64,000 nt of DNA, from assembly GCA_035388585.1 (NCBI GenBank), contig DAOOQE010000004.1:1-64000 (forward strand). The letters are read 5' to 3'. Source of the stretch: CAG-492 sp035388585 (lineage in GTDB: Bacteria; Bacillota; Clostridia; TANB77; CAG-508). Below are positions 55,713-64,000 of this stretch, in pieces; the stretch's first letter is position 1; each line of letters starts with the position of its first letter. Both the position numbers and the translations under genes were made by a program. A model generated the notes under the pieces. The model did no database searches and was not told where the DNA came from. It saw only the letters and a program-made list of their open reading frames with translations.

Positions 55713-56444
55713 TTATATTATTCTTATAACATCATTATATGTTATATATAATGACAATAAAATTAATAGTGAAAACCCTCCCATTTGCAAATATAGTTCA
55801 ATTTTTTCATTTAAGGGTTTTTTACGAATTGCTTCAATTATTAACAAAACAATTTTACCACCATCTAATGGTGGAAAAGGCATCAAATTTGTTACTCCTA
55901 ATGAAAGTGAAATTAAGGATAATATATATAAAAAGTCTACAATACCATTTGTTTTAGATACCACATTAGAAATACCAACCGGTCCCATCATTTGCTGCGC
56001 AGACAACCCTCCTAGAATCATCATTTTTAGACTAGTAAATATAGAAACAACAAAATCTTTAATAGCTATAAAAGCAATACCAATATCATTAAAACGCCAT
56101 ACTAATAAAAAATATATTATTATAGCAAATATTATATTTACAATTCCACCAGCTGATATTACAATTATTCTTTTTATTATTCCTGCCTCACTAAAAGAAC
56201 CCTCATTTGCAGAGCGTTCTTCTTCACCTTCCATACTTACAAAACCACCTAAAGGAATTAGTCTTAAAGCATATTTTGTCTGTTTTCCTTGTTTTTTTAA
56301 TATTACTGGTCCAAATCCAATAGCAAATTCATTAACTTTTATTCTAAATAATTTTGCTGCTGCAAAATGACCCAACTCATGAATAAATACCAATGTTCCA
56401 AGTAATATAATTATTTTAAATGCGCTTAAAATAAAATTTATCAT
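55713..56444 (-). CDS. rseP: Site-2 membrane protease RseP, lacking the PDZ domain
   Basis: RseP cuts regulatory proteins within the membrane. The active-site motif HELGH is at residues 22-26 and the second metal motif NLMPFPPLDGG near the C-terminus. The 243-residue protein is roughly 100 residues shorter than the usual 340-430. After the second membrane segment (IIFAIIIYFLLVW) it goes almost directly to the conserved helix SIFTSLKMMILGG, so the PDZ domain is missing with no break in frame. GGAGG precedes the start. It is between cdsA and polC in the standard order, with dxr absent. Confidence 0.9.
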   Translation of the reverse strand: MINFILSAFKIIILLGTLVFIHELGHFAAAKLFRIKVNEFAIGFGPVILKKQGKQTKYALRLIPLGGFVSMEGEEERSANEGSFSEAGIIKRIIVISAGGIVNIIFAIIIYFLLVWRFNDIGIAFIAIKDFVVSIFTSLKMMILGGLSAQQMMGPVGISNVVSKTNGIVDFLYILSLISLSLGVTNLMPFPPLDGGKIVLLIIEAIRKKPLNEKIELYLQMGGFSLLILLSLYITYNDVIRII

Positions 56445-56461
56445 TTTACCTCCATATTAAA

Positions 56462-57268
56462 TTAAATAATAATCATTAATAAAAAATATGCAAATGGTGC
56501 AATAAAAATCACACTATCTATTCTATCTAACATTCCTCCATGGCCTGGAAATAAATTACTAAAATCCTTTATTTCAACAAATCTTTTAATTGTAGATGCT
56601 GCGAAATCACCTATTTGACCTATAAGGCTAAGTATTAATCCTACAATAGAAATATAAATATAATTAATATTCATTCCATAATATGTATTTAAAACCCATG
56701 TATAAATTAGTATAATAATTATTGCTGCTATTGTTCCACCTATACATCCTTCAATAGATTTTTTAGGACTAATTAGACTAAATTTATGTTTTCCGAATTT
56801 ACTTCCAACTATATATGCAAAAGTATCTGTTCCCCATGCTGCAAATAATATATACCAAACTAATAATTTGCCATTATTTCCAGCCATTAATAATGGAATA
56901 AAGGAAATAAAAAGTGCTATATAGCTAACTCCAAAAAAAGTTATTATTGCATCTAATACTGTTGTTTTCATGTTTGTTATAATAACTTGCAAAAACAAAA
57001 TTAGTAATAACAAAGGAATAATAGTTCCAATTGCTGTAAGTATATGATATTTAGGAATTAAATGTATAAAAGCAATTAATATACAACATATATACCCAAT
57101 CCATGTTATAGGTTTTGCTTTATTCTTAAATGCTGCAAAGTATTCATGTATACTTAACATTGCGACTATTGCAAATGTTGCATCTATAAGATATACATTT
57201 CCAAATATCAAAACTGCTGCAACAATTGGGAATCCTATTAATCCTGTCATTAGTCTATCAATCTTCAT
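56462..57268 (-). CDS. cdsA: Phosphatidate cytidylyltransferase
   Basis: CdsA makes CDP-diacylglycerol from phosphatidic acid and CTP. The 268-residue membrane protein has about eight hydrophobic segments and the C-terminal signature GQIGDFAASTIKRFVEIKDFS followed by FPGHGGMLDRIDS. GGAGG precedes the start. It is between uppS and rseP. Confidence 0.95.
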   Translation of the reverse strand: MKIDRLMTGLIGFPIVAAVLIFGNVYLIDATFAIVAMLSIHEYFAAFKNKAKPITWIGYICCILIAFIHLIPKYHILTAIGTIIPLLLLILFLQVIITNMKTTVLDAIITFFGVSYIALFISFIPLLMAGNNGKLLVWYILFAAWGTDTFAYIVGSKFGKHKFSLISPKKSIEGCIGGTIAAIIIILIYTWVLNTYYGMNINYIYISIVGLILSLIGQIGDFAASTIKRFVEIKDFSNLFPGHGGMLDRIDSVIFIAPFAYFLLMIII

Positions 57269-57332
57269 ATTTATAATTTTCCTCCAATTTTATCTTTATA
57301 ATACGTTTATAACGCTCTTTTGTATTTTTTAA

Positions 57333-58049
57333 TCATTTTCCTCCAAATTTTCTATTTCTACTTTGGAATATTTTAATAGCTTCATCTATATCAGATTCTT
57401 TAAAATCTGGCCAGTATATTTCTGGAAACCAAAACTCTGAATATACAAGCTGCCAAGGTAAAAAATTACTAATTCTTAACTCTCCTCCTGGCCTTATTAA
57501 TAAATCTGGGTCTGGTTGTCCTGATGTATATAAATATTTTTCAATTATACTATCATTAATATCTTTAGAACTAAGTTCACCTGATTCTACTTTTTGGGTG
57601 ATTAGTTTTACAGCATTAGTCATTTCAGCTCTGCCACCATAATTTAACGCAACATTTACTATCATTCCTGTATTGTTTTTTGTTCTTTCTATGGCATCAT
57701 TTATACTTACTTGAAGACTCTTTTCCAAACTACTTATATCACCAAAAACATTAATTTTAATATTTTCTTTATTAGCATCTTTTGAAAATTTTGTTAAATA
57801 ATTTTTCAACAAAATCATAAGAGCACCAACTTCTTCTTCAGTTCTTTTCCAATTTTCAGTTGAAAATGCATATACAGTTAAATATTTAATTCCCACATCA
57901 CTACAATATTTAGCAATTTTTTCTAATGTTTTTGCACCTTCCTTGTGCCCTTCAGATGCTTTTAAACCTTTTTCTTTTGCCCATCTTCTGTTTCCATCCA
58001 TTATTATAGCAATATGCTTAGGAATATTTTCATTTAACTCTTCCATCAT
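57333..58049 (-). CDS. uppS: Undecaprenyl diphosphate synthase
   Basis: UppS extends farnesyl diphosphate to the C55 lipid carrier for cell-wall synthesis. The 238-residue protein has IAIIMDGNRRWAKEKG, TVYAFSTENW, ALNYGGRAEM and the C-terminal PDPDLLIRPGGELRISNFL. A GGGGAG site serves two adjacent ATG codons (58049, 58046); either may be used. It lies 15 bases after ispA, close to the enzyme that would supply its primer. Confidence 0.96.
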   Translation of the reverse strand: MMEELNENIPKHIAIIMDGNRRWAKEKGLKASEGHKEGAKTLEKIAKYCSDVGIKYLTVYAFSTENWKRTEEEVGALMILLKNYLTKFSKDANKENIKINVFGDISSLEKSLQVSINDAIERTKNNTGMIVNVALNYGGRAEMTNAVKLITQKVESGELSSKDINDSIIEKYLYTSGQPDPDLLIRPGGELRISNFLPWQLVYSEFWFPEIYWPDFKESDIDEAIKIFQSRNRKFGGK

Positions 58050-58064
58050 TTTTCTCCCCTAAAA

Positions 58065-58952
58065 TTATTTCTTTCTATTTTCTATGTATCGAGCCAATTC
58101 TTTTAAAAAATCAGCCTTTTCTCCAAATATTTCTAAATTACTTAGTGCTTGTTTTGTTATTTGATTAAGCATTTTTGTTGATTCTTCTAGTCCATATTTT
58201 GTAACATATGTACATTTTCCTCTTTCTCTATCATTGCCCACTGGTTTTCCCATTATTTTTTCATCACCAATTTCAGAAAGTATGTCATCTTTTATCTGAA
58301 AAGCCAAACCTATTTTTTCCGCATAATTGGTTAGATTATCGAGTTCTATCTCATTTGCTCCACCTAGTATAGCACCAATTTTTATACTTGCAACAATTAA
58401 TGCACCTGTTTTATTTTTATGCATATATTCAAGATAATCATTTGCGATTTCTTTTCCTTCATACTCAGTATCTACATATTCTCCGGCTATCATACGATCT
58501 ATTCCATACGAAAATTCTTCTAGTGCTTTAATAATTTTTTCTCTTTCAGAACCAGAACTTTTTATAAGTTCTTTAATTATTATTCCAAATGCGTTATTAA
58601 GTAATGAATCTCCTGCTAGTATTGCAGTTGCCTCGTTAAATTTTTTATGATTTGTTAATTTTCCTCTTCTAAAATCATCATTATCAATTCCAGGTAAATC
58701 ATCATGAATAAGGGAAAAAGTGTGAACCATCTCCATTGCTATAGCAAATTTCATGCATTTTTCTATATTATTATTAAACAAACTATATGATGAAATAATT
58801 AAAATAGGCCTTATTCTTTTACCACCAGCCATTAAACTATATTCCATTGATTGATTAAGTATTTTTTCTGGACAGTCATCTTTTTTAAAATAGCTTATTA
58901 ATTCATTATTTATTAATTCTATTTTATTATTTAATTCATTTATAAAATCCAT
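58065..58952 (-). CDS. ispA: Polyprenyl synthetase (farnesyl diphosphate synthase type)
   Basis: The 295-residue trans-prenyltransferase has GGKRIRP, the first aspartate-rich motif DDLPGIDNDDFRRG and the second DDILSEIGDEKIMGKPVG. The short DDxxD spacing region fits farnesyl or geranyl-geranyl diphosphate synthases. GGAAGGA precedes the ATG. Its place between frr and uppS is unusual; the common order has frr directly before uppS. Confidence 0.9.
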   Translation of the reverse strand: MDFINELNNKIELINNELISYFKKDDCPEKILNQSMEYSLMAGGKRIRPILIISSYSLFNNNIEKCMKFAIAMEMVHTFSLIHDDLPGIDNDDFRRGKLTNHKKFNEATAILAGDSLLNNAFGIIIKELIKSSGSEREKIIKALEEFSYGIDRMIAGEYVDTEYEGKEIANDYLEYMHKNKTGALIVASIKIGAILGGANEIELDNLTNYAEKIGLAFQIKDDILSEIGDEKIMGKPVGNDRERGKCTYVTKYGLEESTKMLNQITKQALSNLEIFGEKADFLKELARYIENRKK

Positions 58953-59025
58953 TTTAATATTCCTTCCACTATATTCAAAGCATTTATTTTTTAATAAATA
59001 ATATTATAATTTACATTTTTTTAAA

Positions 59026-59144
59026 ACTATATACTCATAAATTCTTTTTCTTTCTTGTCTAAATTAAAAAATTATACACTCATAACTTCTTTTTCTTTCT
59101 TCTCTAAATTGAAAAATTATACACTCATAACTTCTTTTTCTTTA
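59026..59144. repeat. Tandem 45-bp copies of the 3' end of frr
   Basis: The last codons of frr (KEKEVMSV and stop, 59117-59144) recur twice downstream at exact steps of 45 bp, as marked by CATAA at 59126, 59081 and 59036. The copies keep the reading frame and a stop codon in each unit; the third is more diverged. Confidence 0.92.
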
Positions 59145-59665
59145 TTTTCTAATAATTTATCTACTTTTTCTATATATTTATCAGTTAATTTTTGAATTGA
59201 TTCTTCAGCAGATTTCAATTCATCTTCTGTTATTATGCTATCTTTTTGTTTTTTTCTAAATTCATCAATTCCATCTCTTCTTATTGCTCTAACAGCAACT
59301 CTTGATTCTTCAGCTAGTTTTTTTATTTCTTTTACTATATCTTTTCTTCTATCTTCTGTTAATTCAGGGAAATTTAATCTTATTACTTTTCCATCATTAT
59401 TAGGATTTAATCCTATATCTGATTTTAGTATTTCTTTTTCTATTTCTTTTAAAATACTTCCATCCCAAGGTTGTATTACAATCATTCTTGCTTCTGGAAC
59501 TGATATTCCTGCAACTTGATTAATTGGTGTTGGTACGCCATAATAATTAATTTGCAATTTGTTTAATATAGCAGGATTAGCGCGACCTGCTCTTATTTCT
59601 GATAAATCTTGCTCAAAAACACTTACTGTTTTACCCATTTTTTCTTCTATTATACTATAATCCAT
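59117..59665 (-). CDS. frr: Ribosome recycling factor
   Basis: RRF splits post-termination ribosomes with EF-G. The 182-residue protein has the typical RAGRANPAILNKLQINYYG, VPEARMIVIQPWD and VRAIRRDGIDEFRKKQKD blocks. The last five residues, EVMSV, are close to an extension; the segment coding for the end is duplicated downstream. AAGGAG precedes the start. pyrH lies upstream after about 200 bases. Confidence 0.97.
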   Translation of the reverse strand: MDYSIIEEKMGKTVSVFEQDLSEIRAGRANPAILNKLQINYYGVPTPINQVAGISVPEARMIVIQPWDGSILKEIEKEILKSDIGLNPNNDGKVIRLNFPELTEDRRKDIVKEIKKLAEESRVAVRAIRRDGIDEFRKKQKDSIITEDELKSAEESIQKLTDKYIEKVDKLLENKEKEVMSV

Positions 59666-59868
59666 TTTTTCTCTCCTTTAAATTATTTTATTAGCTCTAT
59701 AATTGAACTTAAATTTTTGCATATTTTTATTAATGATTATTATTTAATATAATTCTGTATGTTCATCAAAAATCCAAAAATTGTTTTCAATTATTGTCTA
59801 AGTTTGTTTTTTATTCTTGTTTAAATTATATTTTTAATTCATGTTCTAATTTTTTCTAAATTTTCTTT

Positions 59869-60576
59869 TTATTGTATCAATGTTCCTACTGCTTCTCCTT
59901 TTACAACTCTAATCATATTGCCTGGCTCATTCATTGCAAAAACTATTAAAGGTATATTGTTATCTTTGCATAGTGAAGTAGCTGTTGAGTCCATAACTTT
60001 TAAGTCTTTATTTAATATATCTAAATATGTTATTTCATCATATTTTATTGCATTAGGATCTGTTTTAGGATCAGCTGAATAAACTCCATCAATTGTTTTT
60101 GCAACTAATATAACCTCAGAATCTGTTTCTGCTGCTCTTAAAGCTGCCGCTGTATCTGTTGTAAAAAAAGGATGTCCTGTTCCACATGCAAAAATTACAG
60201 CTCTACCTTTTTCTAGATGTTTTGTTGCTTTTCTTTTAATATACGGTTCTGCAATCTCTCTCATCTCTATTGCTGTTTGAACTCTTGTAAATACACCTTT
60301 TGATTCTAATGCATCTTGTAATGCAAGAGAATTAATTGTTGTTGCGAGCATTCCCATATAATCTGAGGTTGTTTTTTCCATATTGTGTCCATATTTACCT
60401 CTCCAAAAATTCCCACCTCCAACAACTATAGACACTTCTACTCCTAAATCCATTAGGTTCTTAATTTCATCAGTAATTCTGTCTAATACAACAGGTGAAA
60501 TCCCTGTTTTTTCTTCACCTGCTAATGCTTCTCCACTTAGTTTTAGTAATACACGTTTGTATTTTAATTGTGACAT
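59869..60576 (-). CDS. pyrH: Uridylate kinase
   Basis: PyrH phosphorylates UMP to UDP. The 235-residue protein has the amino-acid-kinase pattern: [45 protein letters not shown] and [20 protein letters not shown] precedes the start. It is the first gene of the pyrH-frr-ispA-uppS-cdsA-rseP-polC stretch; rpsB and tsf are not adjacent. Confidence 0.97.
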   Translation of the reverse strand: MSQLKYKRVLLKLSGEALAGEEKTGISPVVLDRITDEIKNLMDLGVEVSIVVGGGNFWRGKYGHNMEKTTSDYMGMLATTINSLALQDALESKGVFTRVQTAIEMREIAEPYIKRKATKHLEKGRAVIFACGTGHPFFTTDTAAALRAAETDSEVILVAKTIDGVYSADPKTDPNAIKYDEITYLDILNKDLKVMDSTATSLCKDNNIPLIVFAMNEPGNMIRVVKGEAVGTLIQ

Positions 60577-60611
60577 ATAGGTACACTCCTTTTATTAAAT
60601 TTATATTTTTT

Positions 60612-60641
60612 ATTCTATCATATACTACACAAAAAAATCAA
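60612..60641 (-). promoter_or_regulatory. Possible promoter of pyrH
   Basis: On the minus strand TTGATT and TAGAAT are separated by 18 bases, starting right at the tail of the upstream terminator. Confidence 0.5.
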
Positions 60642-60645
60642 TAAA

Positions 60646-60676
60646 AAAGACGGAATATAATGATTTTTCCGTCTTT
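60646..60676 (-). terminator. Terminator of the NPQTG protein gene
   Basis: AAAGACGGAA pairs with TTCCGTCTTT and is followed on the minus strand by a T run. It lies six bases after the stop codon. Confidence 0.85.
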
Positions 60677-60681
60677 ATTTT

Positions 60682-60999
60682 TTAATAACTATATTTTTTT
60701 ATTTTTCTTCCAGCATATACAGCAATACCTATTCCTATTATTGTTGCAATTACTATTGGTGCTTCTTCTTTTATTCCTGTTTGAGGATTTTGCGTTTTTG
60801 CTACTGTTTTATCTGTTTGTTCTGTCTGTTCTGTTCCTTCTGTTTGAGGATTTGGTTGAGGATTTGGTTGAGGTGTAGGATTTCCATTTTCTATAGTTTC
60901 GAAATCATTTATGTCTATTACATCAGATGCCCTCACAAATGTAGTTAAATTAGTTAATAGTATTAAAACTAACATACTTACCATCAATATTTTTTTCAT
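60682..60999 (-). CDS. Small exported surface protein with NPQTG sorting signal
   Basis: A 105-residue protein with a signal peptide (residues 1-24, cleavage likely after VRA-S). A Pro/Gln/Thr-rich spacer is followed by NPQTG at residues 71-75, a hydrophobic helix (about 80-96) and the basic tail GRKIKKYSY. This is the layout of a cell-wall sorting signal. NPQTG resembles the NPQTN/NPxTG motifs used by class B sortases, and a class B sortase gene is at 11971-12750. The mature part would be only some 50 residues. AGGAG precedes the start. Confidence 0.8.
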   Translation of the reverse strand: MKKILMVSMLVLILLTNLTTFVRASDVIDINDFETIENGNPTPQPNPQPNPQTEGTEQTEQTDKTVAKTQNPQTGIKEEAPIVIATIIGIGIAVYAGRKIKKYSY

Positions 61000-61081
61000 A
61001 CGTATCTCTCCTTTTTCTTTTGAAACTTACTTTTATAATAACCTAAATAAATATAAAAATACTTTAAAATTATCTATACTA

Positions 61082-61110
61082 ATTTTATACTTAATATTTT
61101 TTTAAGTCAA
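61082..61110 (-). promoter_or_regulatory. Possible promoter of the NPQTG protein gene
   Basis: On the minus strand TTGACT and TAAAAT are separated by 17 bases, implying a leader of about 80 bases. Confidence 0.55.
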
Positions 61111-61212
61111 TATTTTTTTAATATTATATATAAAATTTATAAATTGAATTTACCTTCCAAAATTACATTAGTATTTTTCTTTATGATATATTTTGCAACT
61201 AATTATTTTGCA

Positions 61213-62304
61213 TTACACATTAAATCTAAATAAAACAATATCTCCATCTTTCATAATATATTCTTTTCCTTCAGAACGTAGCAAACCTTTTTCTTTTGCT
61301 GCATTTAAAGACCCTTCTCTTATTAAATCAGTATATGATACAATTTCTGCTCTAATAAAACCTCTTTCTATATCTGAATGTATTTTTCCTGCAGCTTGAG
61401 GAGCCTTTGTTCCTTTTTTTATTGTCCATGCTCTTACTTCAGGTTCTCCGGCTGTTAAAAAAGACATAAGCCCCAACAAATCGTAACTTGTTCTTACTAC
61501 TTTATCTAATCCCGATTCTTTTAAATTAAGAGCTTCTAACATTTCTATTTTATCAGTACCTTCTAGCATTGCTAATTCTTCTTCTATTTTAACACATAAT
61601 GGAATTATTGCTGCATTTTCTTCACTTGCAAATTGTCTAACTTTTTTTACTTTTTCATCGTTTTCTATATCATTTAGTTGTTCTTCTGAAACATTTGCTA
61701 TATACATTATTGGTTTCATTGTTAATAACAAACAATCTTTTATAAGGTCTTTTTCTTCATCATTTAATTCTATTGTTCTAGCAGATTTACCTTGTTCTAA
61801 AACTTTTTTTATCTTTTCCAGTACTTCAATTTCAAATTGACATTTTTTGTCTGATTTCAGCGTTTTTTTAGCTCTTTCAAGCCTTTTATCAATAGTTTCT
61901 ATATCAGCAAAAATTAATTCAAAATTAATAGTTTCAATATCTCTTAAAGAATCAATATTCCCATCAACATGAATTACATTTGGATCTTCAAAACATCTAA
62001 CAACATGTGCAATTGCTTCAACTTCTCTAATATGAGATAAAAACTTATTACCTAAACCTTCTCCCTTACTAGCTCCTTTAACAAGACCTGCAATATCTAC
62101 AAACTCAATTATTGCATGTGTTACTTTATCTGGATTATACATTTTTTTTAGTTCTTCTAATCTTTCATCTGGAACAGGTACAACTCCTACATTTGGTTCT
62201 ATAGTACAAAACGGATAATTTGCACATTCCGCTCCAGCATTTGTAATTGCATTAAATAATGTGCTTTTTCCTACATTTGGAAGTCCCACAATTCCTATTT
62301 TCAT
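61213..62304 (-). CDS. ychF: Redox-regulated ATPase YchF (OLA1 family)
   Basis: YchF is a ribosome-associated P-loop protein that prefers ATP. The 363-residue protein has [36 protein letters not shown] (switch region), a coiled-coil insert and the C-terminal TGS domain ([32 protein letters not shown]). The ATG at 62304 is preferred, with AAAGG 10 bases before it; an ATG three codons earlier is too close to the site. Confidence 0.95.
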   Translation of the reverse strand: MKIGIVGLPNVGKSTLFNAITNAGAECANYPFCTIEPNVGVVPVPDERLEELKKMYNPDKVTHAIIEFVDIAGLVKGASKGEGLGNKFLSHIREVEAIAHVVRCFEDPNVIHVDGNIDSLRDIETINFELIFADIETIDKRLERAKKTLKSDKKCQFEIEVLEKIKKVLEQGKSARTIELNDEEKDLIKDCLLLTMKPIMYIANVSEEQLNDIENDEKVKKVRQFASEENAAIIPLCVKIEEELAMLEGTDKIEMLEALNLKESGLDKVVRTSYDLLGLMSFLTAGEPEVRAWTIKKGTKAPQAAGKIHSDIERGFIRAEIVSYTDLIREGSLNAAKEKGLLRSEGKEYIMKDGDIVLFRFNV

Positions 62305-62427
62305 TTCTATCATCCTTTCAAATTTATGTTTTTTACAATTTTCAATAAATCTTTCTTTAATATATTTTATTTTTCACATTTTTTTACATAAATATTTTAG
62401 TTTGTTTTTATTACATGCACTTATTTT

Positions 62428-63630
62428 TTACGGTGTTGTGTTTGAAGATGGCACAAGTACAGGTGTTGGCTCAAGTACTGGCGTAGGTGTTGGATCTGGT
62501 GTTGGTTCTGGTGTTGGAACTGGTTCTGGAACTGGAGTTGGTGTTGGTGTTGGTGTTGGAGCTGGAGCTGGAGTTGGAGTTGTAACTGGTGTTTCAGGTT
62601 GAACCGGTGGTATTGTTTGATTATTATTATTTCTTGTTTCCCAATAATTAAACCATGGATTATTTGGATCTGGATCTGTTGGATCCCAGCAATTCAAATA
62701 GGCTGGATAACCTGATATTTTCATGGATGTTGGTTTACCTAGCGGTCCTGGATTTGATGAAGCATAAAATTCAACTGTTGTCCCTTTTGGACAATTATCA
62801 TAAATCCACTTTGAGTCTGCAACAGTTAAGCGAATACATCCTGCAGAAACTGCAAGTCCTAATTTATCATAATAAGCTGCCTTAAGTGTAGAAGGACTTT
62901 GCTTATTATATGGTACAGAATGAAACAAAATTGAACCTGTTATTCTTGTAGAATACTGCCCCCATACATCTCCCATTAAAAGCACCCATCTATATTTAGC
63001 AGGTGTTTTATATGTTCCAGACCTTGGAGTATCTTTGCCAGACGAGCATATCATAGCTTTTATTGGAACAGAATAATTTCCTTTAGAATCTTTTCCATAT
63101 ATGGTAACAGTATTAGCTTGATAATTTACTTTTATATAATATGGAAATGGATTTTGTACTGGAGTATTAGTTGTGTTTTTTATTTCTTCTTTTTTTACTG
63201 GTTCTGCTATAACTTGTTTTGTTTCTTCCTCTTCTTTTTTTACTTCATTTTCTGTAGTTTTACTATCTGTTTTTTCTTGTTTTGCAATTTCTACTAATAG
63301 TACATCAGAATAGTCTTCTTCTTTAACATTTATTCCGGAAACTTTTATTTCATTTTGCTTAATTATATACGCTTTATATGCATAATTAGAAATCACTGCA
63401 AATGAAGCTATTAAAACAACAATTAGCAAAATAAAAAATAATTTACTTTTAAAATTACTTTTTCTAGCATGTTTTTTTCTATCCTCTAGGTTTATATTTT
63501 TAGGTTCTTCTTTTAAGTTTATTTTTTCAATTTCATCTTTTGTATTTTGCATTAAGTTTATTTTTTCAATTTCATCTTTTGTATTTTCCATTAAGTTTAT
63601 TTTTTCAATTTCCTCTTTTGTATTTTCCAT
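62428..63630 (-). CDS. Membrane-anchored L,D-transpeptidase
   Basis: A cell-wall cross-linking enzyme of the YkuD family. The 400-residue protein starts with three copies of a 13-residue unit (MENTKEEIEKINL and variants), each beginning with Met or its codon. A membrane helix (about 60-80) and a charged linker follow. The catalytic domain has the histidine in ILFHSVPYN and the cysteine in SAGCIRL. The tail after residue 330 is Pro/Thr-rich (PTPTPTP and similar). An AAAGGGG site precedes the first ATG, but internal ATG codons at the repeat starts could also be used. Confidence 0.9.
   Translation of the reverse strand: MENTKEEIEKINLMENTKDEIEKINLMQNTKDEIEKINLKEEPKNINLEDRKKHARKSNFKSKLFFILLIVVLIASFAVISNYAYKAYIIKQNEIKVSGINVKEEDYSDVLLVEIAKQEKTDSKTTENEVKKEEEETKQVIAEPVKKEEIKNTTNTPVQNPFPYYIKVNYQANTVTIYGKDSKGNYSVPIKAMICSSGKDTPRSGTYKTPAKYRWVLLMGDVWGQYSTRITGSILFHSVPYNKQSPSTLKAAYYDKLGLAVSAGCIRLTVADSKWIYDNCPKGTTVEFYASSNPGPLGKPTSMKISGYPAYLNCWDPTDPDPNNPWFNYWETRNNNNQTIPPVQPETPVTTPTPAPAPTPTPTPTPVPEPVPTPEPTPDPTPTPVLEPTPVLVPSSNTTP
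63514..63630 (-). repeat. Triplicated 39-bp unit at the 5' end of the L,D-transpeptidase gene
   Basis: Three tandem units of 39 bp encode MENTKEEIEKINL, MENTKDEIEKINL and MQNTKDEIEKINL. Each unit brings its own in-frame ATG. Confidence 0.93.
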
Positions 63631-63719
63631 TTTGTACCCCTTTAAAAAAATTATGAGTTATGGAGCTATTATTTTTAATATTCATTTATTCATTTTGTTT
63701 TTATAAAAAATATGAGTAT

Positions 63720-63795
63720 TGGAGCTTCTAACCGGATTTGAACCGGCGACCTCTACCTTACCAAGGTAGCACTCTACCTACTGAGCTATAGAAGC
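63720..63795 (-). tRNA. tRNA-Thr (anticodon GGT)
   Basis: The minus strand folds into a full cloverleaf: acceptor GCTTCTA/TAGAAGC, D-loop AGCTCAGTAGGTAGAGT, anticodon stem CTACC/GGTAG with loop TTGGTAA (anticodon GGT, reads ACC and ACU) and T-arm GCCGGTTCAAATCCGGT. The CCA end is encoded (63720-63722). Confidence 0.95.
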
Positions 63796-63810
63796 ATAAA
63801 GCTCAGAATT

Positions 63811-64000
63811 TTATAAAATTTCATCTGTTTGTTCCATAACATTTTTAATTGCCTTTTTTCTTATTCTTTGAATAGCATTATCAATAGATTTAACAGGTGT
63901 ATTTAGCTTTTCAGCAATTTTAATATATGATTCACCTCTTACAAACCTGCATAATACTTTTTTTTCAAATTGACTTAAAGAATTATCGATAGCATCTTCT
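63811..64000 (-). CDS. sigH: RNA polymerase sigma-H factor, C-terminal part (cut by window edge)
   Basis: The visible 62 codons encode region 4 of a sigma-70 family factor: LSQFEKKVLCRFVRGESYIK, then IAEKLNTPVKSIDNAIQRIR and a basic end. This closely follows SigH (Spo0H), whose region 4 has VKSIDNALQR. SigH drives early stationary-phase and sporulation genes. The 5' part lies beyond position 64000. It is upstream of tRNA-Thr on the same strand. Confidence 0.82.
   Translation of the reverse strand, partial: EDAIDNSLSQFEKKVLCRFVRGESYIKIAEKLNTPVKSIDNAIQRIRKKAIKNVMEQTDEIL

Noticed and set aside
62428..62602. Plus-strand Gly/Val-rich frame opposite the L,D-transpeptidase tail
   Set aside because: It is the mirror of the Pro/Thr repeat coding sequence and has no start signals.

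Overview
The window is very AT-rich (roughly a quarter to a third G+C by eye) and reads as a chromosomal segment of a low-GC Gram-positive bacterium, most likely an uncultured Clostridia-type Bacillota known from a metagenome assembly. Supporting signs are PolC, RNase Y, SpoVS, a T-box leader on argS, a class B sortase, strong AGGAGG ribosome sites, near-consensus sigma-A promoters and SigH at the right edge. A run of 100 N at 31304-31403 shows it is a scaffold. Apart from the spacers and a few plus-strand genes (srtB, rqcH, sufC-sufB, rnhA and some relics), nearly everything is on the minus strand.

Layout: 0.3-4 kb DUF4116 protein, a small hypothetical, ligA and pgsA. 4-8 kb UPF0182 membrane protein and ftsY. 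8-13 kb a cell-surface block: a cohesin-like/cadherin-like membrane protein, a dockerin-bearing autolysin and sortase B. 13-21 kb housekeeping genes (HD hydrolase, metG, glmM, argS with T-box, pfkA, yebC). 22-25 kb a divergent RelA/SpoT-like protein and rqcH. 25-31 kb gpsA-plsY-der and a minimal sufC-sufB pair. 31-38 kb a GlmU-like beta-helix protein, a UAP1-type pyrophosphorylase, an acidic repeat protein and scpA-recX-recA. 38-46 kb spoVS, ymdB, rny, xerD, endoQ, tmcAL, rnhA and rpmF. 46-51 kb ppdK and glyS. 51-61 kb the polC-rseP-cdsA-uppS-ispA-frr-pyrH block. 61-64 kb an NPQTG surface protein, ychF, an L,D-transpeptidase, tRNA-Thr and the 3' end of sigH.

Three themes go beyond housekeeping. 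First, genes of endospore formation and germination survive only as short fragments: the spoIVA N-terminus, a gerA-like scrap and a spoIIIAH C-terminal domain without its membrane anchor. A fourth fragment is an internally deleted asd. Full-length spoVS and the visible end of sigH persist. This looks like a lineage losing sporulation by internal deletion. Second, short tandem duplications sit at gene ends: the 3' ends of frr and polC are copied downstream, and the 5' end of the L,D-transpeptidase gene, start codon included, is copied three times. Third, there are surface-assembly components: sortase B with an NPQTG candidate substrate about 49 kb away, and a dockerin autolysin next to a cohesin-like anchored protein.

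Other points of note are a RelA/SpoT-like protein split by a long helical insert, a cluster of DnaA boxes upstream of glyS, an RseP lacking its PDZ domain, and tmcAL/rnhA sharing an identical inverted leader with overlapping divergent promoters. All family names come from reading the sequence without database searches.
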